NCBI GenBank assembly: GCA_964558465.1
Contig: CAZLEF010000034.1
Coordinates: 1-64,000, forward strand
Direction: 5' to 3'
From: JACJYC01 sp964558465
Lineage (GTDB): Bacteria > Bacteroidota > Bacteroidia > Chitinophagales > Saprospiraceae
Length of the DNA stretch: 64,000 nt
Position 1 is the first letter of the stretch. Every line of letters starts with the position of its first letter. The position numbers and the translations under genes are program-made. This document shows positions 8,507 through 16,314 of the stretch, piece after piece. The notes below the pieces were generated by a model. It did no database searches and was not told the origin of the DNA. It worked only from the letters and a program-made list of their open reading frames with translations.

Positions 8507-9091
8507 ATGAAGGAACTTGTTGCTATTAAAGGCGAACCACGCGCTGACCTTGGCAAAAAAGGCGCCAAAAGCGTGCGGCATAATGGTAAAATACCCTGTG
8601 TTTTATATGGCAAAGATGGAGTCGTACATTTCTCCGTTACTCCGCCTGATGTAAAAAGCATCGTATATACTTCCGATTTTAAACTGGCCGAAGTAGAAGT
8701 AGCCGGTAAAAAATACAAGTGTTACCTGAAAGACAAACAATTCCACCCGGTGGATGAAAAGATCCTCCACCTGGATTTCCTGGCGCTTTCAGATGGCCAG
8801 AAGATCAATGTGGAAGTCCCCGTACGATTCAGCGGCCAGGCCAAAGGCGTGAAAATCGGCGGCAAATTGCAGCAAAATCTGCGCACCGTCAAAATCAAAA
8901 CCACACCGGAATTCCTGGTTGAGGAAGTCACCGTAGATGTATCCCACCTGGAATTGGGCCAATCCATCCGGGTCCGCGATATCGCTCCGATCAAAGGCGT
9001 GGAGATCATGAATTCGCCGGGTATTCCCCTGGCGACCATCGAGATCCCGCGTGCATTGCGCAGCGCAACCACCGCAGCTGAGAAGGCTTAA
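8507..9091 (+). CDS. rplY: 50S ribosomal protein L25/general stress protein Ctc
   Basis: 194 aa from the ATG at 8507; a TTG codon at 8480 would extend it by nine residues but MKELVAIKGEPR is the natural L25 start. The first about 95 residues form the 5S rRNA-binding L25 domain (KGAKSVRHNGKIPCVLYGKDG, then DKQFHPVDEKILHLDFLAL). The rest is the Ctc/TL5-type C-terminal beta domain (VEVPVRFSGQAKGVKIGGKLQQNLRTVKI). The long form is usual in Bacteroidota. It binds 5S rRNA in the large subunit. It ends at a strong inverted repeat, 9117-9151. Confidence 0.96.
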   Translation: MKELVAIKGEPRADLGKKGAKSVRHNGKIPCVLYGKDGVVHFSVTPPDVKSIVYTSDFKLAEVEVAGKKYKCYLKDKQFHPVDEKILHLDFLALSDGQKINVEVPVRFSGQAKGVKIGGKLQQNLRTVKIKTTPEFLVEEVTVDVSHLELGQSIRVRDIAPIKGVEIMNSPGIPLATIEIPRALRSATTAAEKA

Positions 9092-9116
9092 TACGCCGCA
9101 GCATACTTTCATCCGT

Positions 9117-9151
9117 ACAAAAGGCGTACCCTGGCAAGGTGCGCCTTTTGT
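9117..9151 (+). terminator. Hairpin terminator after rplY
   Basis: acaaaaggcg and cgccttttgt pair over 10 perfect bases around a 15-nt loop whose ACC/GGT can pair further. The 3' arm contains a TTTT run, and because of the A-run on the left arm the hairpin could act in both directions. Confidence 0.75.
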
Positions 9152-9191
9152 GTTTATAGTGTTTCAGCGTTAACCATGTAACCATACAACC

Positions 9192-9971
9192 ATGAAAAAC
9201 CTCCTCCGCGTAAGCCTCCTTCAATCCGCCCTTCACTGGGAACAAATACAGGCAAACCTTGACAACTTTTCCAGGCGCATCAACCTCCTGGCAGGCCAAA
9301 CCGACCTGATCCTTTTGCCGGAAATGTTTTCAACCGGTTTCACCATGAACGCCGCCAACCTGGCCGAAACCATGACCGGCCCCACCCTCCTCTGGATGAC
9401 CCGCCAGGCCGAATCCACCGGCGCCGCAGTCGCAGGCAGCTTTATCGCCACAGAAAACGGCCGGTATTTCAACCGTTTCGTGTTTATGCAGCCGGACGGC
9501 CAATACCATACCTACGACAAACGCCACCTCTTTACCCTGGCCGGCGAACACGAACATTTTACCCCTGGCGCTACCCGCACGGTCATCGAATGGAAAGGCT
9601 GGAAGCTCCTGCCCCAGATCTGTTATGACCTGCGTTTCCCGGTCTGGAGCCGCAATACCGACGATTATGACCTGCTTCTCTATGTCGCCAACTGGCCTGA
9701 CCGCCGCGGATTCCACTGGCGCTCGCTCCTCACGGCCCGGGCCATTGAAAATCAGGTGTACACCCTCGGCCTCAATATCACCGGGACAGACGGCAACGGA
9801 TTGGAATACGCCGGGGACTCCGCCATCACCGATTATTCAGGCCATACCCTCCTCCGCGTTTCCCGCCTGGAAGAAACCCTGACCGCTACCTTGGACCTGG
9901 AAAGCCAGCAAGCTTACCGGCTGAAACTGGGATTTTTGAAGGACCGGGATGGGTTTGAGATTTTGGGGTGA
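9192..9971 (+). CDS. Nitrilase-superfamily omega-amidase (YafV/Nit2-like)
   Basis: 259 aa, one carbon-nitrogen hydrolase domain. The catalytic triad is visible: Glu44 in LLPEMFSTGF, Lys110 in YDKRHLF, and Cys144 in PQICYDLRFPVW. The ICYDLRFP and DKRHLFTLAGEH segments match the YafV/Nit2 branch, which hydrolyses alpha-ketoglutaramate or alpha-ketosuccinamate to the 2-oxoacid and ammonia, recycling products of glutamine transamination or methionine salvage. No signal peptide. The exact amide is inferred from family resemblance. Just past the stop begins a G/C-rich inverted repeat that has its partner at 10899-10949. Confidence 0.9.
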   Translation: MKNLLRVSLLQSALHWEQIQANLDNFSRRINLLAGQTDLILLPEMFSTGFTMNAANLAETMTGPTLLWMTRQAESTGAAVAGSFIATENGRYFNRFVFMQPDGQYHTYDKRHLFTLAGEHEHFTPGATRTVIEWKGWKLLPQICYDLRFPVWSRNTDDYDLLLYVANWPDRRGFHWRSLLTARAIENQVYTLGLNITGTDGNGLEYAGDSAITDYSGHTLLRVSRLEETLTATLDLESQQAYRLKLGFLKDRDGFEILG

Positions 9972-10152
9972 GGAGGGGCCCGCGCGGCACCTGCCCCTGA
10001 AGGGGGCCTGCGCTTCTGGGCCGTATTCAAACCAGCCGATTCCGATTTTACCCCGACAACCCAACCCTTGCCCCTGAAGGGGGAAGGTAATATTGCAATT
10101 GAATGGCTCAACAAAATTCAGATCCTGGCTGCAATTTGAGTCTTGATAGCCT

Positions 10153-10317
10153 CTAGTGCCCCTGACACTAAATTCCTTAACATTAAATGGCCCCTTTTGC
10201 CGCCATACTGCGTTGCTCGTTGGTCATATAGTCCCGCTATGCTCCCGCCTCGCGCCTTGTCTGACGACAAAATGGTCTCATTTAATCTGTTAAGTTACTT
10301 AATGCCAGGGGCACTAG
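10153..10317. repeat. 165-bp imperfect palindrome
   Basis: The outermost 12 bases (ctagtgcccctg) pair perfectly with 10306-10317. Pairing continues with mismatches through ttaaatg and ttttgccgcca/ttttgtcgtca to the centre, where atagtcccgctat forms a small stem-loop. The right arm contains the last 11 codons and stop of the neighbouring DUF559 gene. The layout recalls palindromic MITE or REP-type elements. Confidence 0.8.
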
Positions 10318-10662
10318 TACTTCAGGTAAATTTTGTATTATTTCTTCGTTTGAAAACCGGATTACTTTAATGCCAAGGCTTTCCAGCCTGGCGGTTCTTT
10401 CCTCGTCTGCAGATATTTGAAAGGGATCGTCGTGATATTTACCATCTAATTCTATTGCCAACCTGGCTTTATGACAATAAAAATCAAGGATATACCTGTC
10501 AACCGGATGTTGTCGTCTGACTTTTATCCCACCTATTTGATTTAGTCGGACATTATTCCATAAGGTTTCTTCGGCCGGAGTCATTCTGTTCCGCAAGTCC
10601 TCCGCAAATCTAAAAATAGGTTTTCTTGCACCAAAGTGCATTCTGGGCTTTTCTTCTTCCAT
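10282..10662 (-). CDS. DUF559 (endonuclease-fold) protein
   Basis: 126 aa. The pattern RNRMTPAEETLWNNVRLNQIGGIKVRRQHPVDRYILDFYCHKARLAIELDGKYHD is the DUF559 signature, a PD-(D/E)XK-like fold related to very-short-patch-repair endonucleases: the likely active-site residues are the Asp in ILDFYC and Glu/Asp in AIELDGKYH, with the downstream VIRFSNEEI. Function of stand-alone DUF559 proteins is unknown; they are often seen as isolated cassettes. The last 11 residues (from Leu after the second Val of VLVP) are encoded wholly by the right arm of a palindromic repeat, so the original C-terminus was probably replaced. No partner gene. Confidence 0.85.
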   Translation of the reverse strand: MEEEKPRMHFGARKPIFRFAEDLRNRMTPAEETLWNNVRLNQIGGIKVRRQHPVDRYILDFYCHKARLAIELDGKYHDDPFQISADEERTARLESLGIKVIRFSNEEIIQNLPEVLVPLALSNLTD

Positions 10663-10743
10663 TTTTGTGGTTTTAGGTTTTAAAATGTAAAATTAAAAAA
10701 TATTTTTGAGAAATTTTATGCAGATTTATCAGAAATATGGTGC

Positions 10744-10881
10744 TATACTCAACGGCAGTAGGTTTTGTGCCAGCCCATACTGGTTGTGCCCACGCTCACC
10801 CCGTCCCCGCGTCTTCTGCGCGGCAGGCTCTAAAGGCGGCGCCTTCCCATAAATGCACAAAACCTACTACAGCGAAGTATA
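10744..10881. repeat. Second imperfect palindrome upstream of the DUF559 gene
   Basis: Arms 10744-10770 and 10855-10881 pair, with agtaggttttgtgc perfect over 14 bases and tatact at the tips. The 84-nt loop carries a smaller CCGCG/CGCGG stem. The rest of the 10663-11008 spacer holds no gene I can support. Confidence 0.75.
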
Positions 10882-11008
10882 TAACCATCCGCTCACTTTT
10901 GAACGGCTCAGAAGCGCCGGCCCCCTCCAGGGGCAGGGGCAGCGCGGGCATTTTCCTCCATCCCCCACAATAAAAACCCCGAAATTCGCATCTTAACTAA
11001 AAAAAAAC

Positions 11009-12670
11009 ATGACCCGATCCACCCTGTTCTTTTTTGCCCTGTTCCTGACCGCCACAGCAAGCGCACAACCTGATTTTTACCAAAACGAAACGTATACTTT
11101 TTCCGAAGCCGATAGTTTGCGCGGCATGTTGCGCCCGGAACGCACCTGCTACGACGTCACCTTCTACGACCTCAACATCAAAGTTGAACCCGAACGCCAG
11201 TTCATCGGCGGATATGTGGAGATCCGGTTTAATGCCCTCGAAGATTTTACCCGCCTCCAGATCGACCTGTACGACAATATGAAAATCCTGAAAATCGAAC
11301 AGGAGGGCAAGGCGTTGACGTACGAACGCCGGTTCAATGCGGTTTTTGTCGACTTCCCGCCCCTGAAAAAGGGCTCTGTCAATCGTTTCCGGGTCTATTA
11401 CGAAGGTATTCCCCAGGCAGCTCAAAATCCGCCCTGGGACGGCGGGTTCGTCTGGGCGCACGACGAAAAAGACCGCCCCTGGATCGGCGTAGCCTGCGAG
11501 GGCGACGGCGCCAGCCTTTGGTGGCCCAACAAGGATCACCTCTCCGACGAGCCGGACAGCATGTCGATCCGGGTTTCCGTTCCTTCCGATCTGATATGCG
11601 TGGCCAACGGCAACCTGCGCAATACGGTTGACCAGGGCGATTTTACCCGGTACGACTGGTTTGTATCCTACCCGATCAACAATTACAATGTATCGGTCAA
11701 TATCGCCCATTACGGCCATTTTTCTGACGCTTATACCGCCGCCGACGGAGACCGGCTTGCGCTGGATTATTACGTGCTCGATTACAACATCGACAAGGCC
11801 CGCAAACATTTTGAACAGGTCAAACCCATGCTGGCCTGTTACGAACAATATATGGGCAAATACCCGTTCTGGAACGACGGATTCGCCATGGTCGAAACGC
11901 CCTACCTGGGTATGGAACACCAGGGGGCCATCGCCTACGGCAACCAGTACATGCGGGGTTACCTGGGCGGCATGATCCCAAAAGGCATGGACTGGGACTA
12001 TATCATCATCCACGAAACGGGGCACGAATACTATGGCAACAGCATCAGTTGCAACGACCTGGCCGAAATGTGGATTCACGAATCCTTCACCACTTACCTC
12101 GAATCGGTCTATGTGGAATGCCGGTACAGTTACGAAGACGCACTCCAATACCTGCGCATGCAACGGTTCGGCATCCTGAACCGGGAGCCCATTATCGGGC
12201 CCAAGGGTGTAAACTGGGAAGACTGGGAGGGCGGCGACCACTACAACAAAGGCGCCTGGATGCTGAATACCCTGCGCCACGCCATCGGCAATGATGACCT
12301 CTGGTGGGATATTTTCAAAGGGTTTTATCAGGCCCATGCCCGGTCCAATATCAACAGCGAAGACTTCTTCGGGTACGTCAATCAAAAGACCGGTCAGGAT
12401 TGGACCCCCTTCTTCGATCAGTATTTGCGTTACCCCGGTATTCCCACCCTGGAATATGTATTGAAAGAAAAAGGCAAGGACCTGATCGTGCGTTACCGCT
12501 GGGCAGCTGATGTTCCCGGGTTCAATATGCCCGTTCTTTTGGGCGATCCGGACAACCTGACGCGGCTGCAACCCACGGTCGAATGGCAGGAAACCACGAT
12601 TAAAGGCCTGCAGATCAAGGATTTTGACGTAGCAACAGACCGTTTTTATATCCGGACGAAGAGAAGTTAA
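11009..12670 (+). CDS. M1-family zinc metallopeptidase, secreted
   Basis: 553 aa. A signal peptide (MTRSTLFFFALFLTATASAQ) is followed by the N-terminal beta domain of M1 aminopeptidases (YDLNIKVEPERQFIGGYVEIRF). The zinc site is intact: HETGH at 335-339 and the third ligand Glu358 in WIHESFTTYLES, the HExxH-x18-E spacing of the family. The substrate-recognition motif appears as GMEHQGAI in place of GAMEN, a variant known in bacterial M1 members. It lacks the long C-terminal helical domain of PepN. Probably periplasmic or exported and active on peptide N-termini. Transcribed alone. Confidence 0.93.
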   Translation: MTRSTLFFFALFLTATASAQPDFYQNETYTFSEADSLRGMLRPERTCYDVTFYDLNIKVEPERQFIGGYVEIRFNALEDFTRLQIDLYDNMKILKIEQEGKALTYERRFNAVFVDFPPLKKGSVNRFRVYYEGIPQAAQNPPWDGGFVWAHDEKDRPWIGVACEGDGASLWWPNKDHLSDEPDSMSIRVSVPSDLICVANGNLRNTVDQGDFTRYDWFVSYPINNYNVSVNIAHYGHFSDAYTAADGDRLALDYYVLDYNIDKARKHFEQVKPMLACYEQYMGKYPFWNDGFAMVETPYLGMEHQGAIAYGNQYMRGYLGGMIPKGMDWDYIIIHETGHEYYGNSISCNDLAEMWIHESFTTYLESVYVECRYSYEDALQYLRMQRFGILNREPIIGPKGVNWEDWEGGDHYNKGAWMLNTLRHAIGNDDLWWDIFKGFYQAHARSNINSEDFFGYVNQKTGQDWTPFFDQYLRYPGIPTLEYVLKEKGKDLIVRYRWAADVPGFNMPVLLGDPDNLTRLQPTVEWQETTIKGLQIKDFDVATDRFYIRTKRS

Positions 12671-12745
12671 TAAAAGAAAAACAACCGGCTGACGACGGAA
12701 ACTGGCCGACTGTCGACTTCCGGCAGGAGATCCGTCAACTTTCGT

Positions 12746-12753
12746 TACTTTTG
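12746..12753 (+). promoter_or_regulatory. -7 box, likely leaderless transcript
   Basis: TACTTTTG ends only four bases before the ATG at 12758. With a start point a few bases downstream, the mRNA would begin at or next to the start codon, i.e. be leaderless. Confidence 0.6.
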
Positions 12754-12757
12754 TACC

Positions 12758-13459
12758 ATGATCGAAATCGCCAAAGGTAACAAAACGGCCCTTGTCTTCG
12801 GCGCCACCGGCCTCGTGGGCGGCTTCTGCCTCCGGCAGTTGCTCGAACATCCGGTTTATACCAAAGTGGTCGCCTTTACCCGCCGGCCGCTCAAGCTGAC
12901 CCATCCCAAACTGGTGGAACAGATCGTGGATTTCGACAAACCGGATTCTTTTTCCGACCTGGTCAAAGGCGACGACCTTTATCTTTGCCTGGGTACCACC
13001 ATGGACCGGGCAGGCAGCCGGGCAGGTTTCTACCGGGTGGATTTCACCTACAGCTTCCAGGTGGCTAAAATGGCCTCCCTGAATAAAGTCAACCAGCTTT
13101 TGCTCGTATCTTCCGTAGGGGCCGGCAGGGATTCCCTGTTTTATTACAGCCGGGTCAAGGGCGAACTGGAAGACGCTGTCAAAAAACTCCCTTTCTGGGC
13201 CATCCATATTTTCCAGCCGTCTGTGCTGCTGGGTGAGCGCAACGAAAACCGCTGGGGCGAAGAAATCGCCGGCAGGATCGGCCGGGTCATCGACAGTATC
13301 ACCGGCGGCCTGCTGAGCAAATACCGGCCCGTTGAAGCGGAAGTGGTGGCGCAGGCCATGATTGCTGCGGCACAAGGACTGAAGAGCGGGCTGCGGGTGT
13401 ACCCGTCGCATTACCTGCAGGAAATGGCGGAGGCCGAAGACCGCAAACGGCTAACCTAA
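12758..13459 (+). CDS. NAD(P)-binding Rossmann protein (HTATIP2/YbjT-like)
   Basis: 233 aa. The nucleotide-binding GATGLVGGFCLRQLL (residues about 15-29) is the GxxGxxG motif of atypical short-chain dehydrogenases. LCLGTTMDRAGSRAGFYRVDFTYSFQVA and LLLVSSVGAGRDSLFYYSRVKGELEDAV match the HTATIP2-like branch, including YxxxK as YYSRVKGELE. The substrate of bacterial members is unknown. No signal peptide. It has its own promoter box and is followed after 73 bp by gldC with a separate box, so co-transcription is not required. Confidence 0.82.
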   Translation: MIEIAKGNKTALVFGATGLVGGFCLRQLLEHPVYTKVVAFTRRPLKLTHPKLVEQIVDFDKPDSFSDLVKGDDLYLCLGTTMDRAGSRAGFYRVDFTYSFQVAKMASLNKVNQLLLVSSVGAGRDSLFYYSRVKGELEDAVKKLPFWAIHIFQPSVLLGERNENRWGEEIAGRIGRVIDSITGGLLSKYRPVEAEVVAQAMIAAAQGLKSGLRVYPSHYLQEMAEAEDRKRLT

Positions 13460-13486
13460 TGCCTGAAAAACCGACAGAATTTTCCC

Positions 13487-13494
13487 TACCTTCG
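13487..13494 (+). promoter_or_regulatory. gldC -7 box (variant)
   Basis: TACCTTCG differs from TAnnTTTG at one position and lies 38 bp before the gldC ATG. Confidence 0.4.
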
Positions 13495-13532
13495 CCCCTT
13501 CAATCAGAAAATCCGATCAACAAAGGCGCCGT

Positions 13533-13889
13533 ATGAATCCATCTAAAAAAGTTTCCAACATCACCATAAAAGTCGGCCTCGACGAGGCCAATATCCCCGA
13601 ATCCATCGAATGGCAATCAGAGGACAGTCCAAACGGCAATACCGCCAACAACGCCAAAGCCATGCTGCTCTCCTTTTTTGACGGCGACGCCCTCGAAACC
13701 CTCAAGATCGACCTCTGGACCAAAGAGATGCAGGTGGAGGAAATGGACCGTTTCATGTTCCAGACCCTGCGCGCCCTGGCAGACACCTATTTCCGGGCCA
13801 CCCAGAACGCACAACTCGCCGGCGATATGCAGCGATTTGTCCACTATTTTGGTGAACAAACCGCGATCATCCCAAAATCAAAAGGGTAA
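13533..13889 (+). CDS. gldC: Gliding motility protein GldC
   Basis: 118 aa. The sequence KVSNITIKVGLDEANIPESIEWQSEDSPNG...AKAMLLSFFDGDALETLKIDLWTKEMQVEEMDRF is characteristic of GldC, a small cytosolic protein that assists gliding and type IX secretion in some Bacteroidota but is also conserved in non-gliding members. No membrane segment. No other gld genes lie in this window. It is followed directly by the SRP RNA gene with its own promoter. Confidence 0.93.
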   Translation: MNPSKKVSNITIKVGLDEANIPESIEWQSEDSPNGNTANNAKAMLLSFFDGDALETLKIDLWTKEMQVEEMDRFMFQTLRALADTYFRATQNAQLAGDMQRFVHYFGEQTAIIPKSKG

Positions 13890-13893
13890 TTTT

Positions 13894-13923
13894 TTTGTAA
13901 ACTGCCAAATGTTTTTACCTTTG
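13894..13923 (+). promoter_or_regulatory. SRP RNA promoter
   Basis: TTTG at 13894-13897 and TACCTTTG at 13916-13923 are spaced 18 nt apart, a good Bacteroidota -33/-7 pair. It predicts a start near 13930, exactly where the SRP RNA terminal stem begins. Confidence 0.75.
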
Positions 13924-13929
13924 CCACCC

Positions 13930-14021
13930 GGTGGACGGCGTACAGCCTGCTCCCGCTGAACCCCCCCAGGGCGGAAACGCAGCAAGGGTAGGTGGTTGAG
14001 CGGTTGGTGCGTCCGTTCACC
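13930..14021 (+). ncRNA. ffs: Small signal recognition particle RNA (4.5S type)
   Basis: The conserved domain IV tip is clear: CAGG-GCG-GAAA-CGC-AGCA, i.e. a GNRA tetraloop above the symmetric CAGG/AGCA internal loop that binds Ffh. The outer stem closes ggtggacgg (13930-13938) with ccgttcacc (14013-14021), all paired allowing one G-U. The size of about 92 nt fits the small bacterial SRP RNA. A seven-T run follows at 14024-14030. It sits between gldC and the DUF4212 gene on the plus strand. Confidence 0.93.
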
Positions 14022-14048
14022 CCATTTTTTTCCTTCCTTTTCCTTCCG

Positions 14049-14082
14049 TAGCGATCCGATCGCTCGAGCGATCGGATCGCTA
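14049..14082. repeat. 34-bp perfect palindrome
   Basis: tagcgatccgatcgctc and its exact reverse complement meet at 14065/14066 with no spacer. It lies 14 bp before the DUF4212 start and 27 bp after the SRP RNA. It could be a protein-binding site or a cruciform/terminator stem; no unpaired loop favours a DNA-level role. Confidence 0.9.
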
Positions 14083-14095
14083 AAACCAAAGGCCC

Positions 14096-14353
14096 ATGTC
14101 GCACCTCGATCGAAAAAAATACTGGCGGACCAACCTGCTTTTTGTCGCCATTTTACTTCTGATCTGGTTTCTGGTATCTTACGTTTTTGGCATTTTTCTG
14201 GCCGATTACCTCAACCGGTTCCGCATCGGCGGAGCCCCCCTGGGTTTCTGGTTTGCCCAGCAAGGCGCCATCTATATTTTCATTGTTCTGATCTTTGTTT
14301 ATGTTTACCTGATGAACCGGCTGGACCGAAAATTCAACGTCGACGAGGAATAG
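14096..14353 (+). CDS. DUF4212 small subunit of a sodium/substrate symporter
   Basis: 85 aa with two membrane spans (about 14-37 and 53-73): KYWRTNLLFVAILLLIWFLVSYVFGIFLADYLNR and GFWFAQQGAIYIFIVLIFVYVYLMNRLDRKF. This is the DUF4212 pattern, found next to VC_2705-type solute/sodium symporters and taken to be their small subunit. Here the large subunit follows after 34 bp and acetyl-CoA synthetase after that, pointing to acetate or a similar short acid as substrate. Inner membrane. Confidence 0.93.
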   Translation: MSHLDRKKYWRTNLLFVAILLLIWFLVSYVFGIFLADYLNRFRIGGAPLGFWFAQQGAIYIFIVLIFVYVYLMNRLDRKFNVDEE

Positions 14354-14387
14354 CCGCCTTTTCACCCAATACCTATAACCTGAGAAA

Positions 14388-16088
14388 ATGGATACTCAAA
14401 TCTGGTGGACTTTAGGGATCGTTTGTCTGACCTTTGCACTTTATATAGGGATCGCCGTCTGGTCGAGAGCCAGATCAACCGCCCAGTTTTATGTGGCAGG
14501 CGGCGGCGTTTCACCCCTGGCCAACGGCATGGCTACTGCTGCCGACTGGATGTCCGCCGCCTCCTTCATCTCCATGGCCGGCCTGATCAGTTTTATGGGC
14601 CGCGACGGCGGGGTTTATCTCATGGGCTGGACGGGCGGTTACGTGCTGCTGGCCCTGTTGCTGGCGCCCTATCTGAGGAAGTTTGGCAAGTTCACAGTTC
14701 CGGATTTCATCGGCGACCGGTATTATTCCAACGTCGCGCGGACGGTTGCCGTTATTTGCGCCATTATCGTTTCATTCACCTATGTCGCCGGGCAGATGCA
14801 GGGTGTAGGCCTGGTATTCAGCCGGTTCCTGGAGGTCAGGATTGAAACGGGCGTATATATCGGCATGGCCATTGTCTTTTTTTATGCAGTTCTGGGCGGC
14901 ATGAAAGGCATCACTTATACCCAGGTGGCGCAATACTGCGTACTGATATTCGCGTACATGGTGCCCGCTTTTTTCATCTCCTTTAAAATTACCGGCACTC
15001 CAATCCCGCAATTGGGTCTCATCGGGAATATCAGTGACGGAAGTGGCATGTATTTCCTGGATAAACTGGACCAGTTGAACCGGGACCTGGGTTTTGCGGA
15101 ATATACGGACGGGACCAAATCGACCATCGACGTATTTGCCATCACCTTTGCCCTCATGGTCGGTACCGCCGGACTGCCCCATGTGATCATCCGGTTTTTT
15201 ACGGTGCCCAGGGTAAAGGACGCCCGGTTGTCAGCCGGTTGGGCATTGATTTTTATCGCCATTCTGTATACCACCGCGCCGGCCATTGCCGCCTTTGCCC
15301 GGACCAACCTGATCCATACGGTTTCCAACCAGGAATATGCGGCTATGCCCACCTGGTTCAAAAAATGGGAGGCCACCGGATTGCTCACGTTTGAGGATAA
15401 AAACAAGGATGGGAAGGTGCAATACGTGGCGGATGCTGAAAAAAACGAACTCAGGATCAACAACGATATCATGGTGCTGGCCAATCCGGAGATCGCCAAT
15501 CTGCCGCCCTGGGTCATTGCCCTCGTTGCAGCGGGCGGCCTGGCAGCCGCGCTTTCTACTGCTGCCGGGTTATTGTTGGTTATTTCCACCGCTATTTCCC
15601 GCGACCTGATCAAAATGCAGATCAAACCTGATATCAGCGAAAAATGGGAATTGCGCTGGGCTCGCATCGGCGCCGCAGTTGCCGTTCTGGTTGCCGGTTA
15701 TTTCGGTATCAACCCGCCAGGTTTTGTCGCCGCAGTTGTAGCGCTGGCCTTCGGGTTGGCGGCCGCTTCCTTTTTCCCGGCCATTTTGCTGGGGATATTT
15801 GACAAACGAATGAACCGCGAAGGCGCTGTTACCGGCATGGTGACAGGTATTTCCCTGATGATCTTTTACATGCTCAAATTTAAATTCAACCTCTTTGGCA
15901 TGACCACACCCCAGGATTGGTGGTTCGGGATCTCACCGGAAGGATTCGGAACGGTGGCCATGTTTGTCAATCTGATGATAGCCCTGGTCATTTCCCGGGT
16001 TACAACCCCGCCGCCGGCTCAGGTGCAGGCGATTGTGGAGGATATTCGCATTCCCAGAGGCGCCGGCGAAGCACACGGGCATGGGTAA
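14388..16088 (+). CDS. Sodium:solute symporter, VC_2705/ActP-like
   Basis: 566 aa, about 13 membrane spans, of the SSS family. FYVAGGGVSPLANGMATAADWMSAASFISMAGLI is the conserved first repeat; GTAGLPHVIIRFFTVPRVKDARLSAGWA and LSTAAGLLLVISTAISRDL are conserved later segments with the Ser/Thr residues of the sodium site. A hydrophilic insertion near residues 320-360 (EDKNKDGKVQYVADAEKNE) is a feature of the VC_2705 branch. It forms a unit with the DUF4212 gene upstream. Acetate uptake is inferred from the acs gene downstream; other monocarboxylates are possible. Confidence 0.92.
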   Translation: MDTQIWWTLGIVCLTFALYIGIAVWSRARSTAQFYVAGGGVSPLANGMATAADWMSAASFISMAGLISFMGRDGGVYLMGWTGGYVLLALLLAPYLRKFGKFTVPDFIGDRYYSNVARTVAVICAIIVSFTYVAGQMQGVGLVFSRFLEVRIETGVYIGMAIVFFYAVLGGMKGITYTQVAQYCVLIFAYMVPAFFISFKITGTPIPQLGLIGNISDGSGMYFLDKLDQLNRDLGFAEYTDGTKSTIDVFAITFALMVGTAGLPHVIIRFFTVPRVKDARLSAGWALIFIAILYTTAPAIAAFARTNLIHTVSNQEYAAMPTWFKKWEATGLLTFEDKNKDGKVQYVADAEKNELRINNDIMVLANPEIANLPPWVIALVAAGGLAAALSTAAGLLLVISTAISRDLIKMQIKPDISEKWELRWARIGAAVAVLVAGYFGINPPGFVAAVVALAFGLAAASFFPAILLGIFDKRMNREGAVTGMVTGISLMIFYMLKFKFNLFGMTTPQDWWFGISPEGFGTVAMFVNLMIALVISRVTTPPPAQVQAIVEDIRIPRGAGEAHGHG

Positions 16089-16225
16089 TGCTTCGACTAC
16101 GCTCAGTTGATTGCCCATGGCTCACAACTAAATGCTCATGGCTCGCAGCTCAAAACTCGCAGCTCACAACTCGCAACTAAATGCTCATGGCTCAAAACTC
16201 CTGGCTCACAGTTCCTACCCAGGAA
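16089..16225. repeat. Degenerate ctcacaactcgc/aaatgctcatgg repeats
   Basis: Begins with the dispersed motif gcttcgactacgctcag (reverse complement of ctgagcgtagtcgaagc, also at 40944 onward, 43447 and 44310) and continues with several imperfect copies of ctcatggctcacaact. No gene. Confidence 0.7.
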
Positions 16226-16291
16226 ATTAAAATCATAATTCTGGTTGCAGAAAATCATCCTTTTTAATTTTCTAATCCTGGCAAGTCCCTT

Positions 16292-16299
16292 TATTTTTG
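16292..16299 (+). promoter_or_regulatory. acs -7 box
   Basis: TATTTTTG matches TAnnTTTG and ends 15 bp before the ATG at 16315, so acs can be transcribed separately from the symporter genes. A TTG start at 16297 would overlap this box and is rejected. Confidence 0.6.
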
Positions 16300-16314
16300 C
16301 CAAAAACGAAGAAC

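Larger units (their letters stand above)
9978..10949. mobile_element. Candidate inverted-repeat-bounded unit carrying a DUF559 gene
   Basis: Segments 9978-10030 and 10899-10949 are imperfect inverted repeats: gcccgcgc, cctgcccctg, agggggcc, gcgcttctg and gccgt match in order with about six substitutions and one short gap. Between them lie a long imperfect palindrome (10153-10317), a DUF559 gene (10282-10662) and a second palindrome (10744-10881). No transposase is encoded and target-site duplications were not found by eye. It may be a non-autonomous element or a chance inverted placement of two copies of a dispersed GC-rich repeat. Confidence 0.45.

Noticed and set aside
10153..10317. Integron attC site
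   Set aside because: The palindrome is long enough, but I could not find paired RYYYAAC and GTTRRRY core sites at the ends, and no integrase or cassette series is present.
10997..13411. An 804-codon open frame on the minus strand
   Set aside because: It lies antisense to the M1 peptidase and NAD(P)-binding genes, whose motifs are complete, and its translation shows no domain pattern; high GC at codon position three leaves long open antisense frames.
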